Positions 47,366 to 58,655 of a stretch of DNA of 64,000 nucleotides are shown in pieces. Made by a program: the position numbers and the translations under genes. Source of the stretch: Citrus sinensis (Eukaryota; Streptophyta; Magnoliopsida; Sapindales; Rutaceae). Each line of letters begins with the position of its first letter. Position 1 is the stretch's first letter. The notes under the pieces are model-generated. The model did not search any database. It worked only from the letters and a program-made list of their open reading frames with translations, and was not told the origin of the DNA. The stretch spans positions 10,565,001 through 10,629,000 of the forward strand of contig NC_068561.1 in NCBI RefSeq assembly GCF_022201045.2, in the 5' to 3' direction.

Positions 47366-48883
47366 TCATGAGCTGCACTTCATCTTCTGAGCCTCAAGCT
47401 GCTGATTTAAGACTTTTATCCTTTCAAGCAAGGCTTTATTTTCCTAGAAATAATAAAAACTTGTTAAAAAATATCAAAATCAAATGAAGAAAAGGAAAGA
47501 AAATTGAGGTGACTATACTCGGAACATAATAAATGCTTTTGATGAAATCTTTAGGCCTTGTTAAGAAAAGCCAGAGTGAAGTTCATTTCAACTGGAGCAA
47601 AGTATTTAATACACTGATCAAGTTATTTCATGCAAAACTGACTAAATCTTGGTGTTCCCTAAGTGGCAGAACGAGAAAATATTTGAGGGATAAGAAATTA
47701 AATACTAAACAAATTTCAAAGGTTTTGCCTATAGGGGAAGAAACAGTAGTAGCCGACATTGAGAAATGAGAGATTGTGGCATTAAAGTGTCACCTTTTGA
47801 AGCATTACAATTTTTTGGTTGATGTTAGCAGGATCCTTGATCTGCTTCTCAAAAGATTCCTTAACCTGTTAAATGTAACAAATATTATTCAGTCCCAATG
47901 TGTACAATACAAACTCAATATTTCGGCTCCTAAATACAAAAATGAGTAGTTTTCTGCAGGCATATTGTTACCTAAAACACAAGCTCAAAATATAGTATAA
48001 TATTGAACAAAATTGAATAGTTGTTCACAACTGCATTTGCTTAAACCCAGGGATAATGGTAATCCGATAATATTTCACTAATAACATCTTTAAAATTCAA
48101 TGCCTGCTTTGTACTTTATGTCTAAGTCCTTTTACCAGTCGTCATACTGGAAATGTCCAATGAAAAATTAAAGAATTAATTTTACCGAACAGTTTGCACA
48201 ACATGATAACTCAGACGCAACTCAATGAGTATTGGTGCTAATGGAAGAATAGATGACTTGCCGGACTCAATTCATCTGTTCAGACCAATATAAACTGACT
48301 ATAAACATTAGAAAGATACCCATTAACAAAATTAATCTAATCCGGCAAATCCAACTGTTATGCGAAGTAAACCTAACTAAACGTGACAGGGAAAGGCAAA
48401 ATACAGCATGAAAATTTCCCACCACAGATCTTATTTCTAACTAACTGACAATCAATGCATTCTTTAAAACACCTAGAAATCATTATAATCCTAATTAATC
48501 ACAACAGAAACATTGCCATGACCTGAACAACTGAATTCATACCCTGTTTAGTTCTTGAGTACACTTGGTTACCCTCTCCACTTGTTTATCATATTTGAGT
48601 CTCCATTCTGCAGACTCATCCATTGCCTCCCTATTTGCAAGATCAAACTGTCTCCTAAAATATTACAATTCCACAAGAAAACCCATTTCTTACAATTACA
48701 AGAAAAGGGCAAAATCAGTAAAGAAAGAAAACTTGTAAAACAAAAAATAAAAGAAAACCTGAGCAACTCAGTGTCAGCAGAAGAAACAGTATAATCGATA
48801 ATCCAGAGCCTCAAGTAAACGGCGGTACCCATTAACATAACTATCACCAAACCCACTAACACGCGCGCCCTCCTCCCCCTCAT
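47366..48883 (-). CDS. Single-pass membrane coiled-coil protein, 128 aa, uncharacterised plant family
   Basis: Four exons on the minus strand: 48,759-48,883, 48,543-48,654, 47,794-47,865 and 47,366-47,443, all GT-AG. Product: a basic start MRGRRARVL, a hydrophobic segment VLVGLVIVMLMGTAVYL (residues 8-24) that should be a signal anchor, then a charged helix-forming region (RQFDLANREAMDESAEWRLK, RVTKCTQELNRVKESFEKQI, ALLERIKVLNQQLEAQKMKC) with coiled-coil character, ending KCSS. The Arg-rich start suggests an N-terminus in the cytosol and the coiled coil on the other side. I believe similar short proteins of unknown function exist across land plants (from memory, not checked). The frame stays open through all four exons and stops at a normal TGA. 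Confidence 0.85.
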
Positions 48884-49301
48884 GTCTTAATTTTCTTGTT
48901 TGGTGTCTCTCTTTCTTACTCGCTCTCTGTTATTCGCTTTGCCTAACAAAGACAAGACGACGCCCCAGGTAAGACGTTCGTCTCATGATAAGCAGACTTG
49001 TTAACCGGCGTCATTCGGGTGAATCGGGTGCTCTTGATGTTTGCTTGCCATCCCCTTCTTTACGTTTCCTAAATCACATCGTTTCGTTTGTTACGATGAG
49101 CTTTGAATTGTTCCCCTTTCCAAACCATAATGACATAAATATATTTAGTTTTCTTTTAATTGATTACAAGTTGAATATTAAGAAAATAAAAAATTTTGAT
49201 GGATTTTTTTATTAAGAATTAGAAGGAAATATTAAATAAATTAAAAGAATTAAAATTTTATTGAAAGCAATTGTCTACCCGTAGAGATGGCTAGGGTGGG
49301 T
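48884..49301. other. Upstream region of the coiled-coil gene
   Basis: The first 80 bases are CT-rich on the plus strand, consistent with a 5' UTR of the minus-strand gene. The rest has no supported gene. Confidence 0.5.
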
Positions 49302-49581
49302 TAAGGATGCGTTTGAAATTGAGTTTGGGTAGCTGTAGCTTAAAAGTTACAGTAATAAAGTATTTAATAAATATTATTTGTCTGTGAATTAGAAATTATG
49401 TTGATATAATTTTTTACTTGTATAATAAAAAATTTATTACATCTTTAATAATTTTATCAAAATTATTATTTAAAATTTATATTTACTATATATTATTAAT
49501 TTTTGTTTCATAGTTACAGTTTTTTTTCCACAACAACTATAACTTTTAAGATACAGCACCTTAATTCTAAACGCACCCTAA
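49302..49581. mobile_element. Tourist-like (PIF/Harbinger) MITE, TAA TSD
   Basis: 49,305-49,578 (274 bp). Left end ggatgcgtttgaaattgag, right end reverse complement gggtgcgtttagaattaag; 15 or more of 19 bases agree. Flanked by taa at 49,302-49,304 and 49,579-49,581. Non-coding. Confidence 0.85.
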
Positions 49582-50391
49582 AAAAAAATATCTGTATAGT
49601 TGATCCAAAACGGTGCAATAGGTTTTAAAATTAAAAAAAGATCAGTTTATATGAGAAAAATTTAAAAAAAATTAAAACATAAAGAAAATTACTGTTAGTA
49701 TTAAAAAATCATACAAAATCAATTCGGTTTAAATTATTATTTTAACAAAAAATTAACGGTTCAATTCGATTTAAAACTGAATCGAACTGTTAAATTGATA
49801 ATTTATTTTTTTATTAATTTTAAAGAAAATGAACATTATTGTAAGAGGGTAATACTTTAAAAGCAAGCCAAAAGAAATAACAAATAATGGCAGGGATGTC
49901 AATAATTTAACGATAGGGATGCTTTGAGGTATTTTTCTAAAACATAATGACTAAATTGGCACTAATGTCAAAATATAGGGATTAAACTAACTTTTACCCT
50001 AAATATCATGCTACAATCAAATGGTATGTGTTTGATATTAAATATTTTTATTCCATTTCTAAATTTTTTTTTATCTATTATAATCATATTTTAAATTAAA
50101 TGAAGATAAAAAACAGTGCAATCGACAATTTGAGATCTCAACGAAATTTTTTGAAGCATCTTGGTACCAATTTATTAAATGAGATGAAATGTTACCCCGA
50201 ATCCCAATTTTAATCGAGATAAAAAAAATCAAATAATTAGAGATTTAAAATTTTCGGCCATCCATAATTCAAAAATATTTTAATTCCAAAATTAAAATAA
50301 AAACAAACAGATGGAAAGATGACAAAAATAAACTAACATTTAATTTAAGAATCAACATTGATGTTGCAGTGTTTTATCACTTTATAGTTTA
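49582..50391. other. Intergenic, AT-rich
   Basis: 49,715-49,795 contains aattcggtttaaat and ggttcaattcgatttaaaac with near-complementary neighbours, possibly part of another MITE. No gene. Confidence 0.4.
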
Positions 50392-50433
50392 CCTATATCT
50401 AGAGATGGCTAATGGGCCATGTCATGCGAGCCC

Positions 50434-50655
50434 TTTTGAAAAAATAGCATAGCAATACGCTATTTTGAGGTTACATTTTGAGTGGATCCCATCATTTTAT
50501 GTAAAAATTATGTAATGAATAGGCTTAGTGATTCCTTGTATAATGTATATATAGGAAAAAAAAAAACCAATGAGCTATGAGAATCCTTAGACCGAAAATA
50601 TAAAACTGAAGATGTAGGTACCAAAGTTTGTTATTGGCCGCTTCCTAGAGTATAA
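50434..50655 (+). repeat. Truncated 5' LTR and deletion junction
   Basis: The first 65 or so bases (to gagtggatccca) match the start of the 3' LTR. The remaining bases to 50,655 do not match the LTR clearly and lead straight into a gag frame, so the rest of the LTR, the primer binding site and the N-terminal half of gag are missing. Confidence 0.7.
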
Positions 50656-50656
50656 A

Positions 50657-51160
50657 ATGGTGGATTCCAAAATTATAATAAGTCAAGTACAAGAGCTTCA
50701 AATCATATTATCTGAAATCCTTGTAGAAGGAATGATGTTAAGTGAAACTTTTCAAGTGGCTGCAATTATTGAAAAATTGCCTCCTACTTGGAAAGATTTC
50801 AAGAGTTATTTGAAGTATAAACACAAGGAAATGAATGTTGAAGGGCTAGTTGTTAAGCTTTGAATTGAGGAAGATAACAGAAATGCAGAAAGAAGAAGGG
50901 CAATTTCTGTGGCTAAGGCAAATGTTGTTGAATATGGACCTAAAAATAAGAAAAATAAAAATATTAGGTCCGAAATGAGGAATCTCCAAGAAGCAAACAA
51001 AGTTTCAAGGAAAAGTGCTTTAACTGTGACAAGATGGGTCACAAGGCTTCGGATTGCAGATTGCCTAAAAAGAAATGAGAGGCTAATGTGGTGGAAAACA
51101 TCACTCAACATGTTTCAGACATAAACCTCTATGCAGTGGTTTCATAAGTGAATCTGGTTG
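50657..51160 (+). pseudogene. Tork-type gag, C-terminal half
   Basis: The frame from 50,657 reads [20 protein letters not shown], then [20 protein letters not shown], a conserved gag block. After a stop at 50,861-50,863 it continues as EEDNRNAERRRAISVAKANV, a Lys-rich stretch, and a zinc-knuckle relic in a shifted frame (FNCDKMGHKASDCRLPKK). The first Cys of the knuckle is changed to Phe-Asn context, so zinc binding is doubtful. Confidence 0.85.
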
Positions 51161-52270
51161 GCTCTAATCCGAGAGAATGATGGATTGATACGGGAGCAAC
51201 CAGACATGTTTGATCGAACAAAGAGTTGTTCACTTCATTTGAATCAGTTAGCAATAGAGAGAAGCTATTCATGGGGAATTCTGCTACGTTTGAGATTGAG
51301 GGTCAAGGGAAGGTGATTCTAAAGATGACTTCTGGAAAAGAGCTGACTCTGAACGATGAGCTTTATGTGCCAGAAATTCGGAAGAACTTGGTGTCTGGAT
51401 CGCTGTTGAACAAACATGGTTTTCGAATGGTGTTTGAGTTAGATAAGGTAGTTTTGTTAAAGAATGGGATGTATGTGGGAAAGGGTTATGTTAATGATGG
51501 GCTATTTAAACTCAATGTAATGATTGTGAAACCAAAAATTAATAATGAAACTAGTTCTTCTGCTTATTTGCTTGAGTCTTCTAATCTTTGGTATGGTAGA
51601 TTAGGACATGTTAATTTTAATTCATTGCGTAAATTAATTAACATGAAGCATATTCCCAATTTCCAAATTGATTTGAAACATAAGTGTGAAACTTGTGTTG
51701 AGGCAAAACTAACTAGGTTATCTTTCCAAACAATTAAAAGAAACACTGAACCACTTGATTTAATACATAATGATATTTGTGATTTTAAATTCATTCAAAC
51801 AAGAGGTGGTAATAAATATTTTATTACCTTTATTGACGATTGCACAAAATATTGCTATGTATACTTGTTGAAAAGTAAAGATGAAGCTTTAGAAAAGTTT
51901 ATTCTTTATAAAAATAAAGTTAAGAATCAACTTAATAGAAAAATAAAGTTAAGAATCAACTTAATAGAAAAATCAAAGAATTAAGGAGTGACCGTGGTGG
52001 TGAATATGTTGTTCCGTTTGAGTCATTATGTGAACAAAGTGGAATCATACATCAAGTCACGGCTCCATATTCACCTCAATCTAATGGGATTGCAAAACGG
52101 AAAAATCAAACTTTAAAGGAAATGATGAATGCAATGTTGATAAGCTCTGGGTTACCCCAGAATATGTGGGGAGAAGCTGTTTTGTCAGCTAATTATTTAT
52201 TAAATAAGATACCTCGAAAGTAAGAAGATAAAACCCTGTATGAGCTACGGAAAGGTAAAACACCTTCTTA
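51161..52270 (+). pseudogene. Tork-type protease and integrase
   Basis: The protease motif WIDTGATRHV (51,180-51,212) is followed by a TGA in place of the usual Cys codon. From 51,226 a 252-aa frame covers the protease C-terminus (MGNSATFEIEGQGKVILKMT; VPEIRKNLVSGSLLNKHGFR), the HHCC zinc domain (LWYGRLGHVNFNS and HKCETCVEAKLTR) and the start of the integrase core (GGNKYFITFIDDCTKYCYVY). A 29-bp tandem duplication at 51,910-51,967 shifts the frame. The catalytic Glu region follows as YSPQSNGIAKRKNQTLKEMM with Lys in place of the conserved Glu. Confidence 0.88.
51910..51967 (+). repeat. 29-bp tandem duplication in integrase
   Basis: aaaaataaagttaagaatca and the following cttaatag occurs twice in direct succession. 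Because 29 is not a multiple of three it knocks the downstream integrase out of frame. Confidence 0.9.
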
Positions 52271-53030
52271 TAAATTTTTACGAGTGTGGAGGTGTCTTGC
52301 TAAAGTAGTAGTTCCTTTAAATAAAAAAGTGAAAATAGAACAAAAAACTGTTGACTGCATTTTCATTGGTTATGCACAAAATAGTAGTGCTTATCGATTT
52401 CTGGTGCATGAGTTTAAAGTTCCAAATGTCCACAAAAATATGATAATAGAATCAAGAAATGCATCGTTTTTTGAACATGTGTTTTCTTGTAATTCTATAG
52501 TGGAATCGAGAGAACTACGACAATTTCATAAAGCAATAATTGAAAATAGTCAAAATGAAGAAAATGATGAAGCTACAGAAGAATAATAAGAAAAAGAAGT
52601 TGAGGTCAGACGTAGCAAAAGAGATAGAATAAAAAAGTCTTTTGGTCCAGACTTTCTGACGTTTTTGTTAGAAAATGAACCTTAAAGCTTCAAAGAAGTT
52701 GTAACTTTACCTGAAGGCGCTTTATGGAAAGAAGCCATTAACAGTGAAGTTGAATCCATTTTACAAAATCATACCTAGAAGCTAGTAGATCTCCCTCCAG
52801 GATGTAAACCTTTGGGGTATAAGTAGATTTTCAAAAGAAAAATGAAAGCCGATGGATCAATCAATAAGTACAAGGCTAGGCTTGTAATTAAAGGTTATAG
52901 GCAACGAGAAGGCCTTGATTATTTTGATACTCATTCTCCTTTTACATGAATAAATTCCATTCGGATGATAATAGCAATTGCAACTTTGCGCAATCTCGAG
53001 ACACATCAAATGGATGTAAAGACAGTTTTT

Positions 53031-53063
<33 letters not shown>

Positions 53064-53663
53064 GAGCAGCCTGAAGGTTTTATTGCTCTAGGACAAGAAA
53101 AGAAAGTTTGTAAATTAATAAAGTCATTATATGGCTTGAAATAAGCACCAAAACAGTGGCATGAAAATGTTGATCATACGATGATCACAAGTGGATTTAA
53201 GATCAACGAATATGACAAATGTGTTTATGTCAAAGAAACAGAAAATGACTATGTCATTTTATGTTTATATGTTGATGACATGCTCATTGTTAAGAGTGAT
53301 GATGACATGATTAAATCTACCAAGAATATGTTGAAGTCTAAATTTGACATGAAAGACATGGGTCTTGCGGATGTCATTTTGAGGATCAAAATCTCAAGGG
53401 CTTCTAATGAACTTATTCTAAGTCAAACTCATTATGTAGATAAAATTCTTGAGAAATTTAATAAAGATGATAACACCGTGTCTAAAAGTCCATTAGATAC
53501 GAGTATACATCTATCAAGAAATCAAGGAGAAGGTATTTTTCAAGTAGAATACGCTAGAATGATAGGCAGTCTGATGTACTTAACAAACTGTACCAGACCA
53601 AACCTAGCCTATATAATAAGCAAACTTAGTAGATATACGAGTAATTCAGGAAGATATCATTGA
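52271..53663 (+). pseudogene. Tork-type integrase tail and reverse transcriptase
   Basis: 52,284-52,586 holds the integrase C-terminal region (VDCIFIGYAQNSSAYRFLVH). After several stops the RT reads [40 protein letters not shown] and EQPEGF, then KLIKSLYGLK with a stop before APKQWHE. The frame 53,181-53,663 carries the catalytic motif in CLYVDDMLIV and RMIGSLMYLTNCTRPNLAYI. At least four stops lie between 52,580 and 53,150. Confidence 0.88.
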
Positions 53664-54016
53664 AAAGCTATCATAAAAGTACTTAGGAATCTTCAATACA
53701 CTCGTAATTATGGACTGCACTATACTAGGTATCTAGAAGTATTAGAAGGATATAGTGATGCTAACTGGATATCTGATGTAAAAGATTCAAAATCCACTAG
53801 CGGCTATGTGTTTATACTAGCAGGTGCAGCTGTATCATGGAGGTATTCTAAACAGACAGTAATTGCCAGATCTACAATGGAATTAGAATTCATTGCATTA
53901 GATAAATGTGGTGAAGAAGCAGAATGGCTACGCAACTTTTTAGAAGGTATTCTAAAGTGGCCAAAGCCAATGCCTACAATTTATATTCATTGCAATAGTC
54001 AATCAGCTATCGGTAG

Positions 54017-54052
<36 letters not shown>

Positions 54053-54158
54053 CATACGTCGTAGACATAATACCATTAGACAGTTTATTCCTATTAGAGT
54101 TATTTCTATTGATTATGTGAGGTCAAAAGATAACATTGTGGATCCTCTAACTAAATGA
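53664..54158 (+). pseudogene. Tork-type RNase H
   Basis: Continues after a stop at 53,661-53,663: [20 protein letters not shown], then the frame 53,808-54,158 with [55 protein letters not shown] and [14 protein letters not shown], then a stop. The Asp of YSDAN, the Glu of ELEFIALD (usually ESEF) and an Asn in CNSQSAI in place of the usual Asp can be seen, so one catalytic acid is lost. Confidence 0.88.
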
Positions 54159-54827
54159 TTAAATAGAGAGCTAGTGGAAAATCATCAAAGGGAATGAGAT
54201 TAAAACCCATAGAATGAGTAGTCAATAACGAAGGAAAACGCAACCTAGTTGACGGAAGATCCCAAGATCTAGGTTCAATAAGACAACTTAATTGTTAAAT
54301 ACTAAAGTTGGATCACTGTGGGTGGTCATTCTCTTGAAAGGATTGCCTCATTGATCATTCCTATAATGAAACAGTAATGCCCGTGGGAAATAAGGTTGAG
54401 CTAGGCTCTTAATGATTCTTATGCGTCAAAAATCCGAGCGGAGTAATACAGGTTACTCTTAATTAAGATATCACTTATATGAGAGAGAAGTGGGGTCGCT
54501 TCAAATGGAATTGTTAAGGGTTCAACTCTTAGAAACTCTTGCAGAACTAAGTAGATGTTCAAGGCCAAAACAAACATAACCATGAAAACTCAACAGTGTT
54601 AGGAGAAATACCTATGTGTAGTATATGATCGTTGACACTAACGGCAGAACAGTTCAAAGACATCGCATCTATTGATCAGCCAGTAAAGTAAATATACTAT
54701 CATAAGGGAAGGTTCAAAGAGTAAAACATGCTAGGTATCGATCCAATAAACTCGATCATTAAGGTTAAAAATGGCTTTAATGTCAAAATTTAGCAGTTTT
54801 TTCTGTTTTACTACCAATTTTCATTCA

Positions 54828-54837
54828 TGTGGGGCAT
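54828..54837 (+). other. Polypurine tract of the Tork-type element
   Basis: tgtggggcat sits directly before the 3' LTR start tgttgaaa. Such a G-rich tract primes plus-strand DNA synthesis. Confidence 0.6.
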
Positions 54838-55898
54838 TGTTGAAAAAATAGCATAGCAATATGCTATTTTGAGGGCACATTTTGAGTGGGTCCCACTTAG
54901 CAAAAGTGAAAAATCTTGTGAGGTTTGGATTTTACTCCGTGAATACTTTGAAAGTGTATATTTATTTATTCAAAATGGTGCTTGGGTGAATGAGAAATTG
55001 TCTCTCAAAGTTCACCCTTGAAGTTGAAAATTTGAAAGGAAATGAGGTTTATCCCATAAGGGAAAAATAAGCCAAGGGATTTGCGTTTATATATAGACAC
55101 TTACCCAAGCATGAGCAAGAATTATAATGATAGAGACTCTCTCCACACGCGTGCTCACCGGGGGGGCGGTGCGAATCCAAGACTGATTTGGTTGAACTCG
55201 TGTGCGCCCGCGCGTCCTGCGTATGCGAATGTCAACCCAAAATCACCTAAGCTTGCATGACACATTTTTAATTTCCTTTTAAATTTTTGAAACAGTTTAC
55301 AATTATTATTTGTGAATCTTTTAAATTCAAAGGATTTGTAACAGCTTCGCAATTATTTTTTGGGCTATTATGCAATTCAATTTTGAATTCAATAGACTGA
55401 ATTGAATTTTTTTTATTCAATTAACTGTTACAACATTAAATCGCATATATTGAATCCGAAAATTCAATTTTATGCTACTGTTACATACTCACGTGTGTAT
55501 AAAAAGGTAGCTTCATCTTCTGTTTTGGACACACAAACAGCAACTAGCACACAGAGCACTTAAAATTTCCTTTCCTCCTTCTGACATCTGGTTTCTGATC
55601 GAGTTTGACCATTATTGTGGCTCACTGGAATTATTTATCTATGCTTGACGGATAATTTGAACCCGTTGTATCCTGAGAAACAGTTACCAGCAAACCTAAA
55701 GCACTGAAGTAGGTGGTAAATTTGTTGTAAGGACACTGTGTTACAGGTCTCGGGTTTATTTTCTTTGTTTCGTTAATTTCTTCTCCCTGGTGTTTAATTC
55801 ATGTTGCTGTCTTGCTACAGTTTAATTTTGTTATCAATTAATTTCACATTAATTAGCTACTGTTTTTAATTGTTAACTCACTGTTATTTTTTTTAACA
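54838..55898 (+). repeat. 3' LTR of the Tork-type element
   Basis: 1,061 bp from tgttgaaaaaatagcatagc to ttttttttaaca. Contains a GC-rich patch at 55,140-55,230 (ccaccggggg-like and cgcccgcgcg) unusual for this AT-rich region, and a core promoter: acgtgtgtataaaaagg with TATA at 55,498-55,506 and a leader after it. Confidence 0.88.
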
Positions 55899-56751
55899 GG
55901 CCCAACCCATCAAAATAAGACACATGCGTGCTCGTACCCATGTCGTGCCGTGCTTAATTGTTTTTTGCTTAGGCCCGGCCCGGCACACGTATCATGCTCA
56001 CTCATGCAGTGCCCACACTTGTCGTGCCATGCCTAAGAAAAAAAGCTCAATAATTATTTTTTCTTAATTTTTTAAGAGCGCATACTAAGTTGTTGGTTTA
56101 CTTTTTTTCTAGTGTATATACTTTTTTTAGGTCTATACCTTTATCCAAATTTAATAGAATCAAAAATTCAAAAATCAAGTTCATATTCAATAATAATAAA
56201 CTAATAATAGTAAGAGAATATAATATTAATTACTAAGTTTGACCTTATAATATTAGATTTTTTTTTAATACTGAACAACAATAATAATAAAAAAAATTTA
56301 TTAAGGTTAACTTAATTGTTAACTTGGACTTACATAAAGTCATAGATCATAGTTCACCATAATATTAATGCATATTTATAGAATCATGATATTTATAATT
56401 TATTCTTTAAAATCATGATATCAATTATTCATTTAATAAATTATAAATATAAATCAATTATAGTATTTTTTAACTAAGAATTAAATGATTTTAAAAAATT
56501 CAATTTCAAGTTATTTGAAAAATCATAAAATTTTAAGTTTGCTTTCATTAAAAAAATAAAACGTGTTTATTGCGGGCTTTTTTATTATGTCGAGTTTGGC
56601 CCATCTCTACTCATGTCGTACTTTTAAGGTCTGCGTGCCTAAAATTTTAAGCCTGACCCAGCCCACGTACGTGTCGTGTCACGTGCCCCACCGTGCTCAT
56701 GTCATGCCGTGTCACATGCTGTCTGACCCATTGGCCATCTCTACCTACATC

Positions 56752-57365
56752 CGGATTCATATCCGCATCCATATCTGTAAAAAAAAAAATATGTTGATCC
56801 GGATACAGGTAATATCCGCAATAGATGGGGGTGGATATTTTGAATATCCGGATTTGCAAAAATCAAAATTTAATAATTTAATGCATAATTTAAAAAATTC
56901 AATAATTTACCTAACAATATCAAATAAAATTCAATCATAATTCAATAATCAATAGTTCAACCTGAATAACATACACAACAACATCATAAATTCACAAATA
57001 AAATTTAATTTTTAATTTTTAATATATATTTTAATTTAAGTTAAAATTCAATAATTTACCTAATAATATCAAATAAAATTCAATCATAATTCAACATGAA
57101 TAACACACAACACATCATAAATCCATAAATAAAATTTATTTTTAATTTTTAATATATAATTTTTAATTTAATTGGATTTTGATATCTAGTTTTCTAGATG
57201 TACTTGCATTTGGATCTAGCGATCCGCATTCGAATCCGTGTGGATCTTGATTTTCTACATCTGAATCGGTATTTTTTTTAAATCTGAATCTGAATTTTCC
57301 TGGATCTGGAAGTTCCGGATCCTTGCGGATGTGGGTCGGATTTGGATTTTATTGCCATCCTAGTT
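56752..57365. repeat. CCGGAT-rich repeat element with internal duplication
   Basis: Both ends carry many ccggat/ggatcc and atccgcat motifs (56,752-56,850 and 57,180-57,350), and the right end, reverse complement taggatggcaataaaatcc, looks like a hAT-type terminal repeat. The middle has two tandem copies of about 150 bases (56,893-57,046 and 57,047-57,190; shared caataatttacctaa and tcaaataaaattcaatcata). I could not fix the left boundary. Confidence 0.5.
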
Positions 57366-58413
57366 TACGCCGTCATTAATTTTAATGGCCGAAATAAGTT
57401 AATGGACCTAAGTGTGAAAATTCAAAATAATTGGAACTTGTGAGTCAAAATTGTGAAATATTTGATTTTTTTTGCTTTTTCATCAAAAAACAAGGACAGA
57501 AAAGTTAAAACCCAAAGAAACATATCCACACCGTCGAAACAACTTGTGGCTAGATCCAACGGTCAACTCACAAATGGACAAAATAGGGAGTAGGTACAAG
57601 GTACCCGGACCCAAAAACCAATTGGATTGACAGTGATTTTTTTAGTTTTTATCCAATCGACCTTTTAACATTTGTGATTTAAAATTTAGAACCCCAGCGA
57701 AAAAAAAAATGTCAGATATCAATTTTACGTACGCTTAGAACTCTGTGCACTGTGCTCTCTAAAAGAACAATTCCTTTCAAAAGGTGCCGAGTCAGAATCT
57801 TATTCTAATTAAGAATGCAGCCACGGGAGGATTAGAAATGGAAAACATTCCCCCCTTTTTGCGTCTGCTCTTTCGGCTCAAGAATGTTGATTTTAAGAAC
57901 GAGTAATTTTCCTTCTCTCCAACCCTCACTGTCCACTCAGCTAATCTTCGTGGAATTGCAGCGACAACCATCATCAAGATTTAAAAGCATCGTAGACATA
58001 AATTGACAAAGCATTAGTTTGCGTACGCTTGACCATTCATCTCTTCGTGACAACTAATGACATGAACCATTGCGGTGGCCCAAGTTTACTCAATACGCAA
58101 CCTTGGTAGGAAAAATAAAATGCATTAAAATTGAAAGCCATGGCCAACAATTTCAATCAATCAGCTGCACCACCCCTTGTTTCATCATTTATTATAATAC
58201 AAACAGAAAGGAGTCTTAATTGCCATGCGTTTTGGTTTGGCAATGATCCACATGATTTTATCTCGTTGCCCACGTGGTCAAAACCCAGATTATTAGGATA
58301 ATTTTTTTTTTTTCAAGAAAATTTGGTATTGATGGGCTGACTATTTTATTTAGACTTTTTATTTCCATATTCTTTTTTTCAATTATAACGAAGCTATATA
58401 TGCACACATACAT
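57366..58413. other. Intergenic, no gene supported
   Basis: Short frames only. A 61-aa minus-strand frame at 57,792-57,977 has no family resemblance. Confidence 0.5.
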
Positions 58414-58655
58414 TAGAACCTCTTTAAACTAATACTTGACAAGTTAATAATCTTTATTATGTAATAAATTTTTTCGGTCTCTAGTCTCCACTTCTCGAAT
58501 TGTAATAAGAAATTATGAAATTTTGTTAATATATGTTGATTGAATTTGTAAGTAACTCTATAAATTAATAAATTATTAATTTACCGGTTATTTAATTTTT
58601 CTTTTAATTAATAAATTTTATATAATACCAACTCTGTTAATTTATAGAGGTTCTA
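58414..58655. mobile_element. Emigrant/Lemi-like (Tc1/mariner) MITE
   Basis: 242 bp. Left end tagaacctctttaaactaat and right end, reverse complement, tagaacctctataaattaac, close to the known Emigrant-type consensus (AAACCTCTATAAATTAATA). TA at both outer edges fits a TA target duplication. No coding capacity. Confidence 0.8.

Larger units (their letters stand above)
50429..55903 (+). mobile_element. TNT1/Tork-type copia element, internally deleted
   Basis: A plus-strand copia element from 50,434 to 55,898. The 3' LTR (54,838-55,898) is complete. The 5' LTR keeps only its first part (ttttgaaaaaatagcatagc, matching tgttgaaaaaatagcatagc at 54,838), after which sequence passes into the middle of gag with no primer binding site. 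Flanks agccc (50,429-50,433) and ggccc (55,899-55,903) are a probable 5-bp target duplication with one mismatch. The domain order is gag, protease, integrase, RT, RNase H, with many stops. Confidence 0.85.
50392..56751. mobile_element. hAT-like element split by a copia element
   Basis: Left end tagagatggctaatgggcc from 50,400; right end, reverse complement, tagagatggccaatgggtc, ending at 56,743. Flanks are cctatatc (50,392-50,399) and cctacatc (56,744-56,751), an 8-bp duplication with one mismatch. Both halves are rich in catgtcgtgccgtgc-like motifs. Without the copia insertion the element would be only about 0.9 kb and non-coding. Confidence 0.8.

Noticed and set aside
55140..55230. GC-rich patch considered as a gene or rRNA fragment
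   Set aside because: It lies fully inside the 3' LTR of the Tork-type element and shows no rRNA or protein similarity that I recognise.
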